Positions 50,480-60,153 of a stretch of 64,000 nt of DNA are shown piece by piece (positions within the stretch are counted from its first letter, which is position 1; each line of letters starts with the position of its first letter). The DNA is taken from the NCBI GenBank assembly GCA_029432815.1, contig JAROBA010000007.1:62001-126000 (forward strand), given 5' to 3'. The stretch comes from Pontiellaceae bacterium B1224 (GTDB lineage Bacteria > Verrucomicrobiota > Kiritimatiellia > Kiritimatiellales > Pontiellaceae). Below the pieces are notes generated by a model. The model saw nothing but the letters and a program-made list of their open reading frames with translations, did no database searches and had not been told where the DNA came from. The translations under genes and the position numbers were made by a program.

Positions 50480-50690
50480 GGCGGTACGCACCGTCGCCTG
50501 CCCCGTTGGCGGGGGTTTAGCCGCGAGAGAACACATGGGGTTTTCGTTGGGTAGGGCAGGGTTGTCCCAACCCGCCGAGCAGAGGAGCAGCTCTGTGGAA
50601 GCGGGCGATACGGAGTGTACCGCAGGCGGCCCGCCTGCCCCACGCGCAAAGCCACTCCACCGCGCTGCGAGGACAGTCGGGGAATTCAGC
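50480..50690. repeat. GC-rich palindrome mosaic
   Basis: About 210 bp of serial short inverted repeats: GGGTTG-TCC-CAACCC, CAGAG-GAGCAG-CTCTG, CAGGCGG-C-CCGCCTG. The composition differs sharply from the genes around it, and frames open here are spurious. Same class as the elements at 56822 and 57532. Confidence 0.7.
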
Positions 50691-50851
50691 AAAATCATTT
50701 AATGCAAAATGTTGATATTCTCAATGCGCTCGGACGGCTCCTCATTTTGCATATAATTATTTTGTTTAAAACACACCGACCCCCGCGCCCTCGCAACCCG
50801 TGGTTCCAACCATTGGAAAAATCGATCGCTAAAAATTCTTAAAACGAGTTG

Positions 50852-50871
50852 CATACCTACCTGGAGGTATG
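50852..50871. promoter_or_regulatory. AcrR/TtgR-like operator upstream of the second TetR gene
   Basis: CATACCT-ACCTGG-AGGTATG, 7-bp arms with a 6-bp spacer that is itself partly symmetric. It ends 30 bp before the TetR start and matches the look of operators of AcrR-type pump repressors. Confidence 0.75.
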
Positions 50872-50901
50872 TAAAACCGCGCGCATCATTCAGGAGGCTT
50901 T

Positions 50902-51519
50902 ATGGCCAGACGAACCAAAGAAGAAGCGGCGCAGACCCGGGAGCAGATTCTCGAGGCGGCGCTGACGGTCTTTACGGAAAAGGGCTATTCCAAAGCGACG
51001 TTTGTTGACGTGGCTGCGGCGATCAGTTTGTCGAAGGGCGCGGTCTACTGGCACTTTAAAACCAAGCCGGATCTGCTCGCTGCCGTGATTGCCTATGGCG
51101 ATGATAAGTTTTGTAATGCAGATGCCTATGGCATGGCCCCGTCCGTTCCCGCTCTCAGAGAAGCCGTCTGCGAGCTCGCCACAAATTATACGCAGGATCA
51201 AGCGGCCTGGAATTTTGAATTTTTCTGCAGTTTCCAGATAGAGTGGTCCACCGAACTCATGGCAGAGGTCCACGAAAAACTGACCGAGCTGCGCGGCGAT
51301 CCCATGAAAAATTTTGAACAGCAACTCGTACACCTGCAGGAGATCGGTGCGCTCGATCGTGCGGCAGATGCCCGGATGCTGGCGCTGTGTTTTGGGTCAA
51401 CGTGGGTCGGTTCGCTGCACATGGCGATGTATGGCCAATTTGATAAACAACAATTTATAGAGGTTCTGATGTCCGGTTTCGACCGGATCGTCAGCAGTCA
51501 GGCCATCCCGAAGATTTAA
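50902..51519 (+). CDS. TetR/AcrR repressor of the second RND pump
   Basis: 205 residues. TetR helix-turn-helix at about 11-57 (TREQILEAALTVFTEKGYSKATFVDVAAAISLSKGAVYWHFKTK), AcrR/TtgR-like C-terminal domain. AGGAGG precedes the ATG; an operator lies just upstream. First gene of the pump operon, 13 bp before the adaptor. Confidence 0.94.
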   Translation: MARRTKEEAAQTREQILEAALTVFTEKGYSKATFVDVAAAISLSKGAVYWHFKTKPDLLAAVIAYGDDKFCNADAYGMAPSVPALREAVCELATNYTQDQAAWNFEFFCSFQIEWSTELMAEVHEKLTELRGDPMKNFEQQLVHLQEIGALDRAADARMLALCFGSTWVGSLHMAMYGQFDKQQFIEVLMSGFDRIVSSQAIPKI

Positions 51520-51532
51520 TTAGGAGACAGGT

Positions 51533-52681
51533 ATGTTAAAGCAGATCGGTATTATTGTTGGTTTAATTGTGGGACTCGTCCTTGGATTTTTAGCTCGCGG
51601 CTTACTGCCGTCTGCCCCGCCGGATATGGGGATGATGGGTATGGGCGGCGAAATGCCGCCGCCGGCCGTGAAAGCCGTGGAATTGCAGGAGGCACCGATT
51701 GATCTGCAAGTGGAATACATCGCCACCGTGGAGCCGGTGCAGCAGGTGATGGTGAAGGCTGAAGTTTCGGGCTATCTCGATGCGGTTCATTTTACGGAAG
51801 GTGCGATGGTGAAGGAGGGCGACCTGCTCTTCACGGTGGATCAAAAGCGTTATAAGGCAATGGTCGAAGCGCGCGAAGCCGATCTGGCCAGTTCCAAAGC
51901 AGAGCTGAACCGGGCCGAAAAATATCTCGAACGCATCAATAAAGCCGGCGAGGCTGGCAGTGTATCCAAGACCGATGTGGATCAGGCCGTCGCCATTCAG
52001 CTTCAGGCGACAGCGAACCTGAAACAGGCCGAGGCCAACCTCACGATGGCAAAGCTGGATCTGGGCTATTCAGAAATACGCTCCCCGATCAACGGGCGCA
52101 TCGGCGCGGCCATGGTGACGAAAGGTAACTATGTTGATTCCGGTTCGGGTTCGCTGGCAGCCATTGTTCAAATGGATCCGGTCCGCGTGGTTTTCTCCCT
52201 GACCGATCGCGCTTATTTGAATCTGCGTGAAAAAGTGTTGAATGGTGAAGCTTCCGGTTTAGTGGCACATGCGCAGCTGCCGAACGGCACGATTCTTCCA
52301 GAGGTTGGAAAAAAAGATTTCGACGACAATATGATGGACTCCAAAACGGGCACGATGGCCGTACGCTATCTCTTCGATAATCCCGAAGGCATGCTCGTGG
52401 CCGGCGGCTATGTGACGGCCTTGCTTGGAAACCCCGATCGTCCGATGGGCATCCGTGTTCCGCAGCAGGCCATTCTGGTTGATCCGGACGGAACCTATGT
52501 GCTGACCGTCAGCGAAGAGGGCGATGTGGGCAAAGCTCCGGTTCGACTGGGCGATCCGATTGAAGATGATTTTATCGTGCTCGAAGGGCTGGAGTCCGGC
52601 ACCCGCGTGGTGGTTGAAGGTGTGCAGAAAGTGCAACCGGGCGCGAAGGCCATGGTTACCCTTGTGGAGGCCTCGAAATGA
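51533..52681 (+). CDS. RND efflux periplasmic adaptor, second pump
   Basis: 382 residues, AcrA/MexA-type. An N-terminal membrane anchor ([19 protein letters not shown]) is followed by a Met/Gly/Pro-rich strip ([13 protein letters not shown]), then the lipoyl and hairpin domains ([48 protein letters not shown]). The Met-rich strip could bind soft metals, but it is also a simple linker. An exact palindrome copy (52296) lies inside. It overlaps the permease by four bases (ATGA). Confidence 0.94.
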   Translation: MLKQIGIIVGLIVGLVLGFLARGLLPSAPPDMGMMGMGGEMPPPAVKAVELQEAPIDLQVEYIATVEPVQQVMVKAEVSGYLDAVHFTEGAMVKEGDLLFTVDQKRYKAMVEAREADLASSKAELNRAEKYLERINKAGEAGSVSKTDVDQAVAIQLQATANLKQAEANLTMAKLDLGYSEIRSPINGRIGAAMVTKGNYVDSGSGSLAAIVQMDPVRVVFSLTDRAYLNLREKVLNGEASGLVAHAQLPNGTILPEVGKKDFDDNMMDSKTGTMAVRYLFDNPEGMLVAGGYVTALLGNPDRPMGIRVPQQAILVDPDGTYVLTVSEEGDVGKAPVRLGDPIEDDFIVLEGLESGTRVVVEGVQKVQPGAKAMVTLVEASK

Positions 52682-55600
52682 TTGCCCGCGTATTTATTAA
52701 CCGCCCGCGCCTCGCGGGTGTAATTTCCATTGTGCTGATGCTGGCGGGGATTCTTTCGATCTCCTCGCTGCCGATCACGCAATATCCGCAGGTCACGCCG
52801 CCGCAGATTACGGTGCGGGCCATGTATCCCGGCGCCAGCGCGGAAGTGATGGCCGCCACCGTCGCCGGCCCGATCGAAGATGCCGTGAACGGTGTGCAGG
52901 ACATGATCTATATGGGCTCGTCCTCCGACAACGCCGGCATGTATACGCTGACCGTCACCTTTGCCGTCGGAACCGATCCCGACATGGCGCAGGTCAAGGT
53001 GCAGAACCGGGTAGCTCAGGCCGAACCGCTGTTGCCGACGGAAGTCATGCAGCAGGGCGTGACCGTGGAAACGGAGTCGGCCGATATGCTCGGCTTCGTG
53101 GTGATCCGCTCGCCGGACGACACTCGCGATGCCCTTTTTCTGAGCGACTACGCCTATAAGATCATTCAGCCGTCGCTCGAACGTATTCGCGGGATCAGCC
53201 GGGCACAGGTCTGGGGGCCAAAATACAGCATGCGCGTCTGGCTGGATGCCGACCGGCTCTCTGCGCTGGGCATCAGTCCCGATGAAGTCACAGCGGCGAT
53301 CCGCGGCCAGAATGTGCAGGCCTCCATCGGCTCCCTCGGCACGTCACCCGACGACGGAACCGGACGGATCACCTATACGCTGAAAACCGAAGGTCGCCTG
53401 AACGATCCCTCCGAATTCGAAAACATTGTCATTCGCACCGGCGGAAACGGCGCCGTGGTTTATCTGAAAGATGTCGGCACCGTGGAGAAGGGAGCGGACA
53501 GCTATCTCTTTGCTTCCAAATTCAACGGCAGCACGGCGGTCGCGATGGGCCTCACCCGTACGCCCGGTTCCAACGCGCTCGAAACCATGCAGCAGGTGCA
53601 GGACGAGCTGGATACCCTGCGCAAAGCGGCTCCCGAAGGGTTGGAGATTGTGCTGCCCTACGATGCCACCGACTTTGTTCGCACCAGCATCCGCGAAATC
53701 GTAACCACGCTCGGCCTCACGTTCCTGCTGGTGGTCATCGTTTGTTATGTCTTTCTGCAGGACTGGCGCGCCACGCTCATTCCGGCCATTACCATTCCGG
53801 TTTCGCTGTGTGCCACCTTCGCGGTGCTTGCTATTCTGGGCTATAGCATCAACACGCTCACCCTGTTCGGCCTCGTGCTCGCCATCGGGTTGGTGGTGGA
53901 CGATGCCATTGTGGTGGTGGAACGCGTGCTCGAACTGATGGAAACCGAAGGGCTCGATCATAAAGCGGCCACCCTCAAAGCCATGGAACAGGTAAGCGGG
54001 GCCATCATCGCCACCACGCTCGTACTGCTTTCCATCTTTGTTCCGATCGGCTTCATGTCGGGCATCACCGGAAAGATCTATCAGCAGTTTGCCGTCGCAA
54101 TTTCCGCCGCGGTGTTTTTCTCGACGGTCAGTGCTCTGACGCTTAGCCCGGCACTGTGTGCCACCATGCTGAATGTCATCAAACCGAAGAAACACGGACC
54201 GCTGCGCTGGTTTAATACCGGCCTTGGCAAGGTGCGCCGGTTTTATGTGGCCGGAAGCGTCGGTCTCTCGCGCCGCCTCATTCTTACTGCGTTCATTCTG
54301 TTGAGCGTTTTCGGAACCTCATATGTCATATTCAAAATGACGCCGGGCGCATTCCTGCCCGATGAAGACGCGGGCATCATTTTCGGGATGGCGCAGTTGC
54401 CGGAGGGCGCCACCCGCGCCCGCACCGAAGCGCTGCTTGATGAAGTGATTACCCCGATGCTCGAAGAAGAGGGCGTAAGCTACACCATTCAGGTAACCGG
54501 TTTCAGCATGATGGGCGGCTCCTCCGAAAACGTGGCGTTCTTCATGTTTGGCCTCGATAACTGGACCGAACGCATGGACCCCGCCCTGCACGTCACCGCG
54601 CTTCAGCAGAAACTGCAGGGGCAGCTCGCTGGCATACCCGGCGCACAGCTCAACCTGTTTGTGCCTCCGGCCATTATGGGGCTGGGCGTCAGCGGCGGTC
54701 TGGATATTAAACTGCAGTCCACCACCGAGGACGATCCGCAAAAGCTACAGGCCGTCATGAATAGTTTCCTGATGGAGCTGAATATGGCACCGGAAATCAT
54801 GTTTGCCTTCAGCTCCTATTCAGCCAACACGCCGCACCTCTATCTGGAGATCGACCGCGTGAAGGCGTCGCTGATGCAGGTGGAAGTCGGTAGCATCTTC
54901 AGTGCGCTGCAGACTTACCTCGGCTCCATGTATGTGAACGACGTTAACTTCGACGGACAGGTGAACCAAGCCATCATTCAGGCCGACTGGGAATTCCGCG
55001 AAAATATCGATGCGCTGGACAAGATTCACGTCAAGAGCCTCAACGGCGATATGGTCCCGCTGGGCAGTCTGGTAAAAATCCGGACCACACTCGCGCCTCG
55101 TGTGGTCGAACGCTACAACAAGTTTTTCTCGGCCGGGATCAATGCCTTTGCCCTGCCGTGGATCAGCAGCGGTGTTGCGATGGATAAGGTTTCGAAAATC
55201 GCCGAGGAAACGTTGCCCGAAGGCTACACCTTCGAATGGTCAAACCTGAGTTACCAGGAAGCGCGCGCCTCCGGCAGTACAAATGTGCTGCTGCTCATGG
55301 CGGTGATCTTTGGTTACCTGTTCCTTGTGGCTCAGTACGAAAGCTGGACCACGCCGCTGCCGGTGATCCTCTCCACGGTGGTTGCCGTGTGCGGCGCGTT
55401 GCTCGGCCTGTTTGTGCTGCATATGCCGCTGAGTATCTATGCCCAGCTCGGGCTGATTCTACTCATCGGTCTCGCCAGTAAAAACGCCATTCTGATTGTC
55501 GAGTTTTCCAAGACCCGCCGGGAAGAGGGGCTGTCCATTATTGAGGCCGCGGCCGACGGGGCCGGACAGCGTTTCCGCGCCGTGCTCATGACCGCCTTCA

Positions 55601-55797
55601 CCTTCATTCTCGGTGTGCTGCCGATGATGTTTGCCGACGGAGCCGGCTCAGCGAGTCGCCGTGCCATCGGCATCACCGTATTCTATGGAATGCTCGCCGC
55701 CACGCTCGGCGGTATTATGCTGGTTCCCGCGCTCTATGTCCTTTTCCAGACCATCCGTGAAAAAACGCACGACCTGGTGAAAGGGAAGAAGGGATAG
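52678..55797 (+). CDS. RND efflux permease, HAE-1 (AcrB-like) type
   Basis: 1039 residues, the AcrB length. TM4 [14 protein letters not shown] with both proton-relay Asp residues, TM10 Lys in [15 protein letters not shown], and the N-terminal [19 protein letters not shown]. It should export hydrophobic compounds with the adaptor upstream. No outer-membrane channel gene follows, so it probably uses the channel at 48058 or one elsewhere. Confidence 0.95.
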   Translation: MIARVFINRPRLAGVISIVLMLAGILSISSLPITQYPQVTPPQITVRAMYPGASAEVMAATVAGPIEDAVNGVQDMIYMGSSSDNAGMYTLTVTFAVGTDPDMAQVKVQNRVAQAEPLLPTEVMQQGVTVETESADMLGFVVIRSPDDTRDALFLSDYAYKIIQPSLERIRGISRAQVWGPKYSMRVWLDADRLSALGISPDEVTAAIRGQNVQASIGSLGTSPDDGTGRITYTLKTEGRLNDPSEFENIVIRTGGNGAVVYLKDVGTVEKGADSYLFASKFNGSTAVAMGLTRTPGSNALETMQQVQDELDTLRKAAPEGLEIVLPYDATDFVRTSIREIVTTLGLTFLLVVIVCYVFLQDWRATLIPAITIPVSLCATFAVLAILGYSINTLTLFGLVLAIGLVVDDAIVVVERVLELMETEGLDHKAATLKAMEQVSGAIIATTLVLLSIFVPIGFMSGITGKIYQQFAVAISAAVFFSTVSALTLSPALCATMLNVIKPKKHGPLRWFNTGLGKVRRFYVAGSVGLSRRLILTAFILLSVFGTSYVIFKMTPGAFLPDEDAGIIFGMAQLPEGATRARTEALLDEVITPMLEEEGVSYTIQVTGFSMMGGSSENVAFFMFGLDNWTERMDPALHVTALQQKLQGQLAGIPGAQLNLFVPPAIMGLGVSGGLDIKLQSTTEDDPQKLQAVMNSFLMELNMAPEIMFAFSSYSANTPHLYLEIDRVKASLMQVEVGSIFSALQTYLGSMYVNDVNFDGQVNQAIIQADWEFRENIDALDKIHVKSLNGDMVPLGSLVKIRTTLAPRVVERYNKFFSAGINAFALPWISSGVAMDKVSKIAEETLPEGYTFEWSNLSYQEARASGSTNVLLLMAVIFGYLFLVAQYESWTTPLPVILSTVVAVCGALLGLFVLHMPLSIYAQLGLILLIGLASKNAILIVEFSKTRREEGLSIIEAAADGAGQRFRAVLMTAFTFILGVLPMMFADGAGSASRRAIGITVFYGMLAATLGGIMLVPALYVLFQTIREKTHDLVKGKKG

Positions 55798-55835
55798 GGC
55801 GCTTTCGATGAAAACGCCGCCTGCGGATTATTTCA

Positions 55836-55898
55836 GCCACAAAAGAACGCAGAGAAAACAAAGACCGATGCTATGTGATCTTTGCGTTCTCTCGTGGC
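55836..55898. repeat. Imperfect inverted repeat element after the pump operon
   Basis: Arms at 55836-55857 and 55878-55898 match at about 17 of 21 bases (GCCAC...AGAACGCA...). This 'gccacaaagaacgcagag' type is a widespread intergenic element in many phyla (from memory). It could act as a weak terminator for the pump operon. Confidence 0.75.
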
Positions 55899-55923
55899 AA
55901 TACAAAAAAAGAGTGTGAGAGAT

Positions 55924-56295
55924 ATGTTGATTGAAGCCTGTCCGTGCGGAAGCGGAATCGACTATGCCGATTGCTGCTGCCCGGTAATTTCGGGTACGGT
56001 ACAAGCGCGCACTGCTGAACAGCTGATGCGGTCGCGCTACTCCGCCTATGTGAAGCACGATGTCGACTATCTCGTCAGCACCACCCACCCTGATTCCCGC
56101 ACGCCGGGCCTCGCCGATTCTATTGCGTCATGGATGGGGCAGGTTCAATGGGTGCGGCTGCACGTCCTCAAGGCCGACCGCGACCGCGTCGAATTCATGG
56201 CCGAATATATTTCGAATGGAAAACCCGCCCAACACCACGAACACTCCCTCTTCAAAAAGCATAAAGGCGAGTGGTTTTATGTTGGGGAGGTGTGA
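55924..56295 (+). CDS. ychJ: YchJ-family SEC-C motif protein
   Basis: 123 residues from ATG 55924; the longer frame to 55882 lies in repeat sequence. The N-terminal CPCGSGIDYADCC is the SEC-C zinc motif, and the middle AEQLMRSRYSAYVKHDVDYLVSTTHPDSR is the YchJ signature, followed by the NTF2-like core. Function unknown in the family. Confidence 0.93.
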   Translation: MLIEACPCGSGIDYADCCCPVISGTVQARTAEQLMRSRYSAYVKHDVDYLVSTTHPDSRTPGLADSIASWMGQVQWVRLHVLKADRDRVEFMAEYISNGKPAQHHEHSLFKKHKGEWFYVGEV

Positions 56296-56394
56296 TGCTC
56301 TGGATGAGTTTCTGAGGATTGGAGTAAATCTCACCATGATCTCAAGTGAATTTATCAGGCATTATACTCTGTAAGTTTCTCTCACTGGATCCTC

Positions 56395-56685
56395 CTATTT
56401 TTTATACAACGCTAGTCCTGCTTTTGCACATGAATACAAATACCAAATAGTCGTAAAAATGAGTGATAGAACAGTAATGATCATTGAAAGATTTAATGTC
56501 CCAGATTTAAGAAGCATGATTGAGCAAAATATGAAAATTCCAACTTGGAATAACTGAAAAGATAGAGCGTCTTTGGTTGTTTTGCCTTCAGCAACTTCTT
56601 TGCAGATGGAGGTCACCGCAAAACATCGCCATGTCAATACTGCCCAGATTGATCCGTAAAATATTATGGGTCCAATTATATCCAT
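56395..56685 (-). CDS. Small two- or three-TM membrane protein
   Basis: 96 residues, strongly hydrophobic (FYGSIWAVLTWRCFAV; FQVGIFIFCSIMLLKS; TVLSLIFTTIWYLYSC). The start has no good ribosome site, and the region is clearly more AT-rich than its neighbours, which may mean recent transfer. No family recognised. Confidence 0.5.
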   Translation of the reverse strand: MDIIGPIIFYGSIWAVLTWRCFAVTSICKEVAEGKTTKDALSFQLFQVGIFIFCSIMLLKSGTLNLSMIITVLSLIFTTIWYLYSCAKAGLALYKK

Positions 56686-56821
56686 TATTTATGATTCCAG
56701 AACGCTGTGCAGAATTGAATGTTAATCGTTAAAAAGGACATCTGTATATCCCATTAAACCGCCTGCACGGTCTATATTTTATTTCGGCGAAGATAAGGTG
56801 ATATAGAGATTAGTTCTCCGT

Positions 56822-56930
56822 GCGGAGCGTGGAAAACGAAGGGATATGGCGCAGACATTCCTGTCTGCGCTCCTGAGGTGCCGGACGGGCAGACAGGAAA
56901 TGTATTACGGTCGGCACTCCGCAATTCTCA
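56822..56930. repeat. Direct repeat copy A
   Basis: About 109 bp shared with 57532-57651, beginning GCGGAGCGTGGAAAACGAAG and ending GCACTCCGCAATTCTCA. It contains CGCAGACA-TTCC-TGTCTGCG. It lacks about 11 bases that copy B has. An exact palindrome copy follows at 56948. Copies A and B flank a lipoprotein gene. Confidence 0.9.
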
Positions 56931-57020
56931 TCTCTTTTGACTTCGGTTTCCAATGGTTGGAAGCCTGGGCCGCAGGTACTTGCCCTGAGTTCCGGATGTG
57001 CCGGGCCTGCCTCTGATTAT

Positions 57021-57365
57021 TTATTCTTCAATGGTTATATTCTTAAATACGAACTTGAGGGTGTTGGCTTCTCTTCCGCGGCTCTCGGTAAGCGGGGCTT
57101 TAATGCTGCGCATCCAGTTGCGACACGCTTCCTCATTCATCGGTTCGTCGGGTGCTTTAAAAATAACTGTCGTCACCGTTGAGCCAGGGTCAACCGTGAA
57201 GGTGCCTTTGAATCCATCTGTTGCATTCAGGAAATCTCTGACGTAATTCGCTTCATTGAGATCGATGGTGGAAATAATCCCCGGCTGCTCTGTTTTCTTA
57301 TCGCTCAGGTTTGTGCAACCACTGAGGAGGGCAACGGTGAGGAGGGGGAGTATGATGGATTTCAT
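57021..57365 (-). CDS. Small lipoprotein of unknown function
   Basis: 114 residues with lipobox LLSGC (Cys17). The mature part holds the segment EANYVRDFLNATDGFKGTFTVDPGS followed by VIFKAPDEPMNEEACRN, perhaps a small alpha-beta domain. AAGGA lies ahead of the ATG. It is flanked by direct repeats A and B, so it may be a mobile or exchangeable cassette. Confidence 0.75.
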   Translation of the reverse strand: MKSIILPLLTVALLSGCTNLSDKKTEQPGIISTIDLNEANYVRDFLNATDGFKGTFTVDPGSTVTTVIFKAPDEPMNEEACRNWMRSIKAPLTESRGREANTLKFVFKNITIEE

Positions 57366-57531
57366 AGGGGTCCTTTTTATGAGTCTGATATTTAAAGCAG
57401 CAAGTTGTTCGTTTGTTAACGAAGGAGACGTTACCTAAATCACGATAAGAGATCAAAATCCTTGTTATGAAATAGTCGCTCCGATCCGGAAGCAAATTTT
57501 CCGACGAGGGTGTGTAGGATCGTTTCACCTC

Positions 57532-57651
57532 GCGGAGCGTGGAAAACGAAGGGATATGGCGCAGACATTCCTGTCTGCGCTCCTGAGGTGCCGGACGAGC
57601 AGACTGGAAAGTCTGCCCCACTGTATTACGGTCGGCACTCCGCAATTCTCA
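57532..57651. repeat. Direct repeat copy B
   Basis: About 120 bp, matching copy A (56822-56930) except for an extra AGACTGGAAAGTCTGCCCCA-type insert. A palindrome copy follows at 57656, as after copy A. A frame open across it (57510-58031) is spurious. Confidence 0.9.
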
Positions 57652-57687
57652 CCATTTCCAATGTTTGGAAGCCGGTTCAACGGGACT

Positions 57688-57871
57688 CATGGGCGGGACG
57701 CCCATGCTACGAAAAGCAGAACGGGCATCCTACCCGTTTGCCGGTCGACAGAACGCCACCTCGATTGCCGCCTGAGATGAGGTATTGCCTGTCCGGCTTT
57801 TCAGCGGGGAAGCCGGACCCACGGGCGGTCGCCCTGAGTTCCGGCTATACTGCTTTTTCCAATCCCTGGAA
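57688..57871. repeat. Palindrome mosaic (HGRDAHAT/TGILPV type)
   Basis: Serial stem-loops such as CATGGGCG-GGA-CGCCCATG (57688-57706) and CGGG-CATCCTA-CCCG (57722-57736), then an ACGGGCGGTCGCCCTGAG unit, ending in an exact palindrome copy (57857). Translated, it gives the words HGRDAHAT and TGILPV, which I remember from many spurious proteins in this part of the tree. Confidence 0.8.
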
Positions 57872-57952
57872 CAAAATTGGACCTCCATTATTTGTTCTGC
57901 CCGCATTATTATGTGACACTCTCCGGCATGAAAAACGGGATTTCCTTGATCT

Positions 57953-58708
57953 ATGTCTGAAATCATTGCTCATCGCGGTGCATCGTTTGATGCGCCGGAA
58001 AATACGCTGGAATCCTTTCAATTGGGATTAGAGCAGGGGGCTGATGCCATTGAATGCGATGTCCGGCTTTCGCGCGATGGCGAGCTGGTGGTGATTCATG
58101 ATCCGACGGTTGAACGGGTTGCGAAGGTGACGCGGGCCGTGGCGGACCTGTCGGTCGCGGAGCTCCAGGCATTGGAAGTTGGCGGTTGGAAAGCGGCGAA
58201 GTGGAATGGAGCTCGTATTCCTACCTTGCCAGCGGTGCTTGATTTGGTGCCGGCCGGCCGCCGGATTTTCATTGAAGTGAAGGTCGGGCAGGCCGCTCTG
58301 CCGCGGCTCAAAGAACTTTTGGCGGAGACTGCATTGTCTCGCTCTCAGATCGTGATGATGGAATTTGATCTGGAGACGGTGATCGCGATGCGGAGCCTAT
58401 TTCCTGATATCGAGGTGCTTTGGCTGAATGATTTTCCCCGGGTGAGTCCGCCGTGGAAAAAGCGCCGGGCGCTTCAGGATAATATTAAAACCGCGAAGCG
58501 GCATGGGTTCGATGGCATCAATGTTCAGAATATTGCGCCGTTAGATGCGGAGGCCATCGCCGAATGCGGTGCACAGGGGTTGCTCTGTTATTGCTGGACG
58601 GTGGACCAACCGGGCCGAGCGGCGCGTTTATTGAAGGGCGGAATCGGCGGTATTGCTACGAATCGCCCCGGCTGGATGCGAGAACAGCTGGGGGGGCTGG
58701 TCTCGTGA
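57953..58708 (+). CDS. Glycerophosphodiester phosphodiesterase
   Basis: 251 residues, GDPD fold. The catalytic block IAHRGASFDAPENTLESF (His7, Arg8, Glu near 17) and ADAIECDVRLSRDGELVVIHDPTVER (Glu, Asp, His) are intact. It splits glycerophosphodiesters to glycerol-3-phosphate and an alcohol. No signal peptide, so the UgpQ-like cytoplasmic type. Its stop overlaps the next start by four bases (GTGA). Confidence 0.94.
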   Translation: MSEIIAHRGASFDAPENTLESFQLGLEQGADAIECDVRLSRDGELVVIHDPTVERVAKVTRAVADLSVAELQALEVGGWKAAKWNGARIPTLPAVLDLVPAGRRIFIEVKVGQAALPRLKELLAETALSRSQIVMMEFDLETVIAMRSLFPDIEVLWLNDFPRVSPPWKKRRALQDNIKTAKRHGFDGINVQNIAPLDAEAIAECGAQGLLCYCWTVDQPGRAARLLKGGIGGIATNRPGWMREQLGGLVS

Positions 58709-59703
58709 AGAAAATGATTGTCGCGATTCATGGGTTAGGAAATAAGCCGCCGGTGGATGTGCTGAGGGAGGGTTGGCTGCAGGCCATTCGTGAAGGGTTT
58801 AAACGTATTGGGGTTTCGCACGCTGACATTCCTTTTGAAATGGTTTACTGGGCCGATATTTCCTATCGCGAACCGTTGAACCCAGACGAGAAAGATCCCG
58901 AAGCCTTACTTTTTCTCAAAGCGCCTTACCTCCCGAGCACCGTCCTGCCGGCTATCAAACCGCAACGCACCAAAATGGCGATCCTGCAGTTTATTGAAAG
59001 GAATCTGGACCGGCTGTTTCTTCGAAAAAATCTGGCTGAAACCTTTCCCGCTATGAGCGTCAAAATGATGGAACATTATTTTGCGGATCTGGATACCTAT
59101 TACACCGATGAGTGCCGTTCATTGAAAAACGAAGACTGTTCCGTGAGATATGCGACTCATGAGCGTCTGCGCGAAGTGCTTGCGCGGTATGCCGGGTACG
59201 AAATTTTGCTGCTGACGCATTCCATGGGATCGATCATTGCATTCGATACGCTATCCAATCCGGACAATGGGTCTGAGGTCAATACTCTGGTCACGATGGG
59301 GTCTCCGCTCGGGCTGCCGCCGATTGTTGCCCGTAATTTTCAGTTTCAGCAGGAGCTGTTTCCGGGACTGAGGAAACCCCGGACACCGGCTGCCGTTTGG
59401 CCGCATTGGTATAACCTTTCGGATCTGCGCGACAAAGTGGCGCTGGATCATACGCTCCGGGATGATTATGCTGCCAATGCACGCGGGGTCCGGGCCTTGG
59501 ATCTGCAGGTGGTGAATGACTATCAAGTCGGCGACGAACCTAATCCTCATAAAAGCTATGGCTACCTCCGGGCGCCGGAAACCGCAGAGATTATCGACAC
59601 CTTTCTCGCCAGCCGCCGCGACCATTCCTTTAAGCGGGCCTGCCGCTTTATCTCGAGCAACCTGCTCACGATCCCGCGCCGGTTGCGGAATAAGGCGCAC
59701 TGA
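58705..59703 (+). CDS. Alpha/beta hydrolase (lipase-like)
   Basis: 332 residues from GTG 58705, which overlaps the GDPD stop. MIVAIHGLGNKPP is the oxyanion region and THSMGSIIAF the nucleophile elbow (G-x-S-x-G-like, here HSMGS). A possible acid is in LRDKVALDHTL and a His in NPHKSYGYL. Coupled to GDPD, it may release lysophospholipid-type products that the partner then cleaves; this is inference. Confidence 0.85.
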   Translation: MKKMIVAIHGLGNKPPVDVLREGWLQAIREGFKRIGVSHADIPFEMVYWADISYREPLNPDEKDPEALLFLKAPYLPSTVLPAIKPQRTKMAILQFIERNLDRLFLRKNLAETFPAMSVKMMEHYFADLDTYYTDECRSLKNEDCSVRYATHERLREVLARYAGYEILLLTHSMGSIIAFDTLSNPDNGSEVNTLVTMGSPLGLPPIVARNFQFQQELFPGLRKPRTPAAVWPHWYNLSDLRDKVALDHTLRDDYAANARGVRALDLQVVNDYQVGDEPNPHKSYGYLRAPETAEIIDTFLASRRDHSFKRACRFISSNLLTIPRRLRNKAH

Positions 59704-59796
59704 TAGGCCGGTTGTTTTCCAATCATTGGATTGTTTGGAACAGGTTCAATCGTATTTCCGGTGAACACTTCGCTTGTGCCCGCTGTCGTATGCTCT

Positions 59797-60075
59797 ATGA
59801 AAAAAACAAAGGTTATCGTTCCGTGGGATCAGGGGTTGCATGTACGCCCGGCGGCAAAGGTCATTAATGTTGCAAGCGGTTTCCGCTCAACCATTCAACT
59901 GAAGGCTCACGGGAAAGTGGCTGATGCGAGAAGCATCATTAATATCCTCCTTCTTTGTGCGACGCTGGGCACGCTCCTTGAAGTTGAAATTAACGGTGAT
60001 GACGAGGCCGCAGCCGCGATTGCGATCGAGCGCCTGTTCGAAATGGATCCTGAGCCGCAGAGTTCCAATGGATAG
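59797..60075 (+). CDS. ptsH: HPr-like phosphocarrier protein
   Basis: 92 residues from ATG 59797 (ribosome site unclear). GLHVRPAAKV places the phospho-accepting His at position 15, and ARSIINILLL places the regulatory Ser at 46, exactly as in HPr. No other PTS gene is nearby, so it may work with a distant enzyme I, or act in nitrogen-PTS style signalling. Confidence 0.93.
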   Translation: MKKTKVIVPWDQGLHVRPAAKVINVASGFRSTIQLKAHGKVADARSIINILLLCATLGTLLEVEINGDDEAAAAIAIERLFEMDPEPQSSNG

Positions 60076-60153
60076 TTTTTACAGTTCGGGTAGCGTTGCT
60101 GGCCGTGGATGCATCATACGCCGTTATCCCATCCATGAATTGAGGAGCTCTAC

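Noticed and set aside
57510-58031. Open frame of 173 codons
   Set aside because: It runs through repeat copy B and the palindrome mosaic and into the GDPD gene in another frame; its words are the typical false translations of these repeats.
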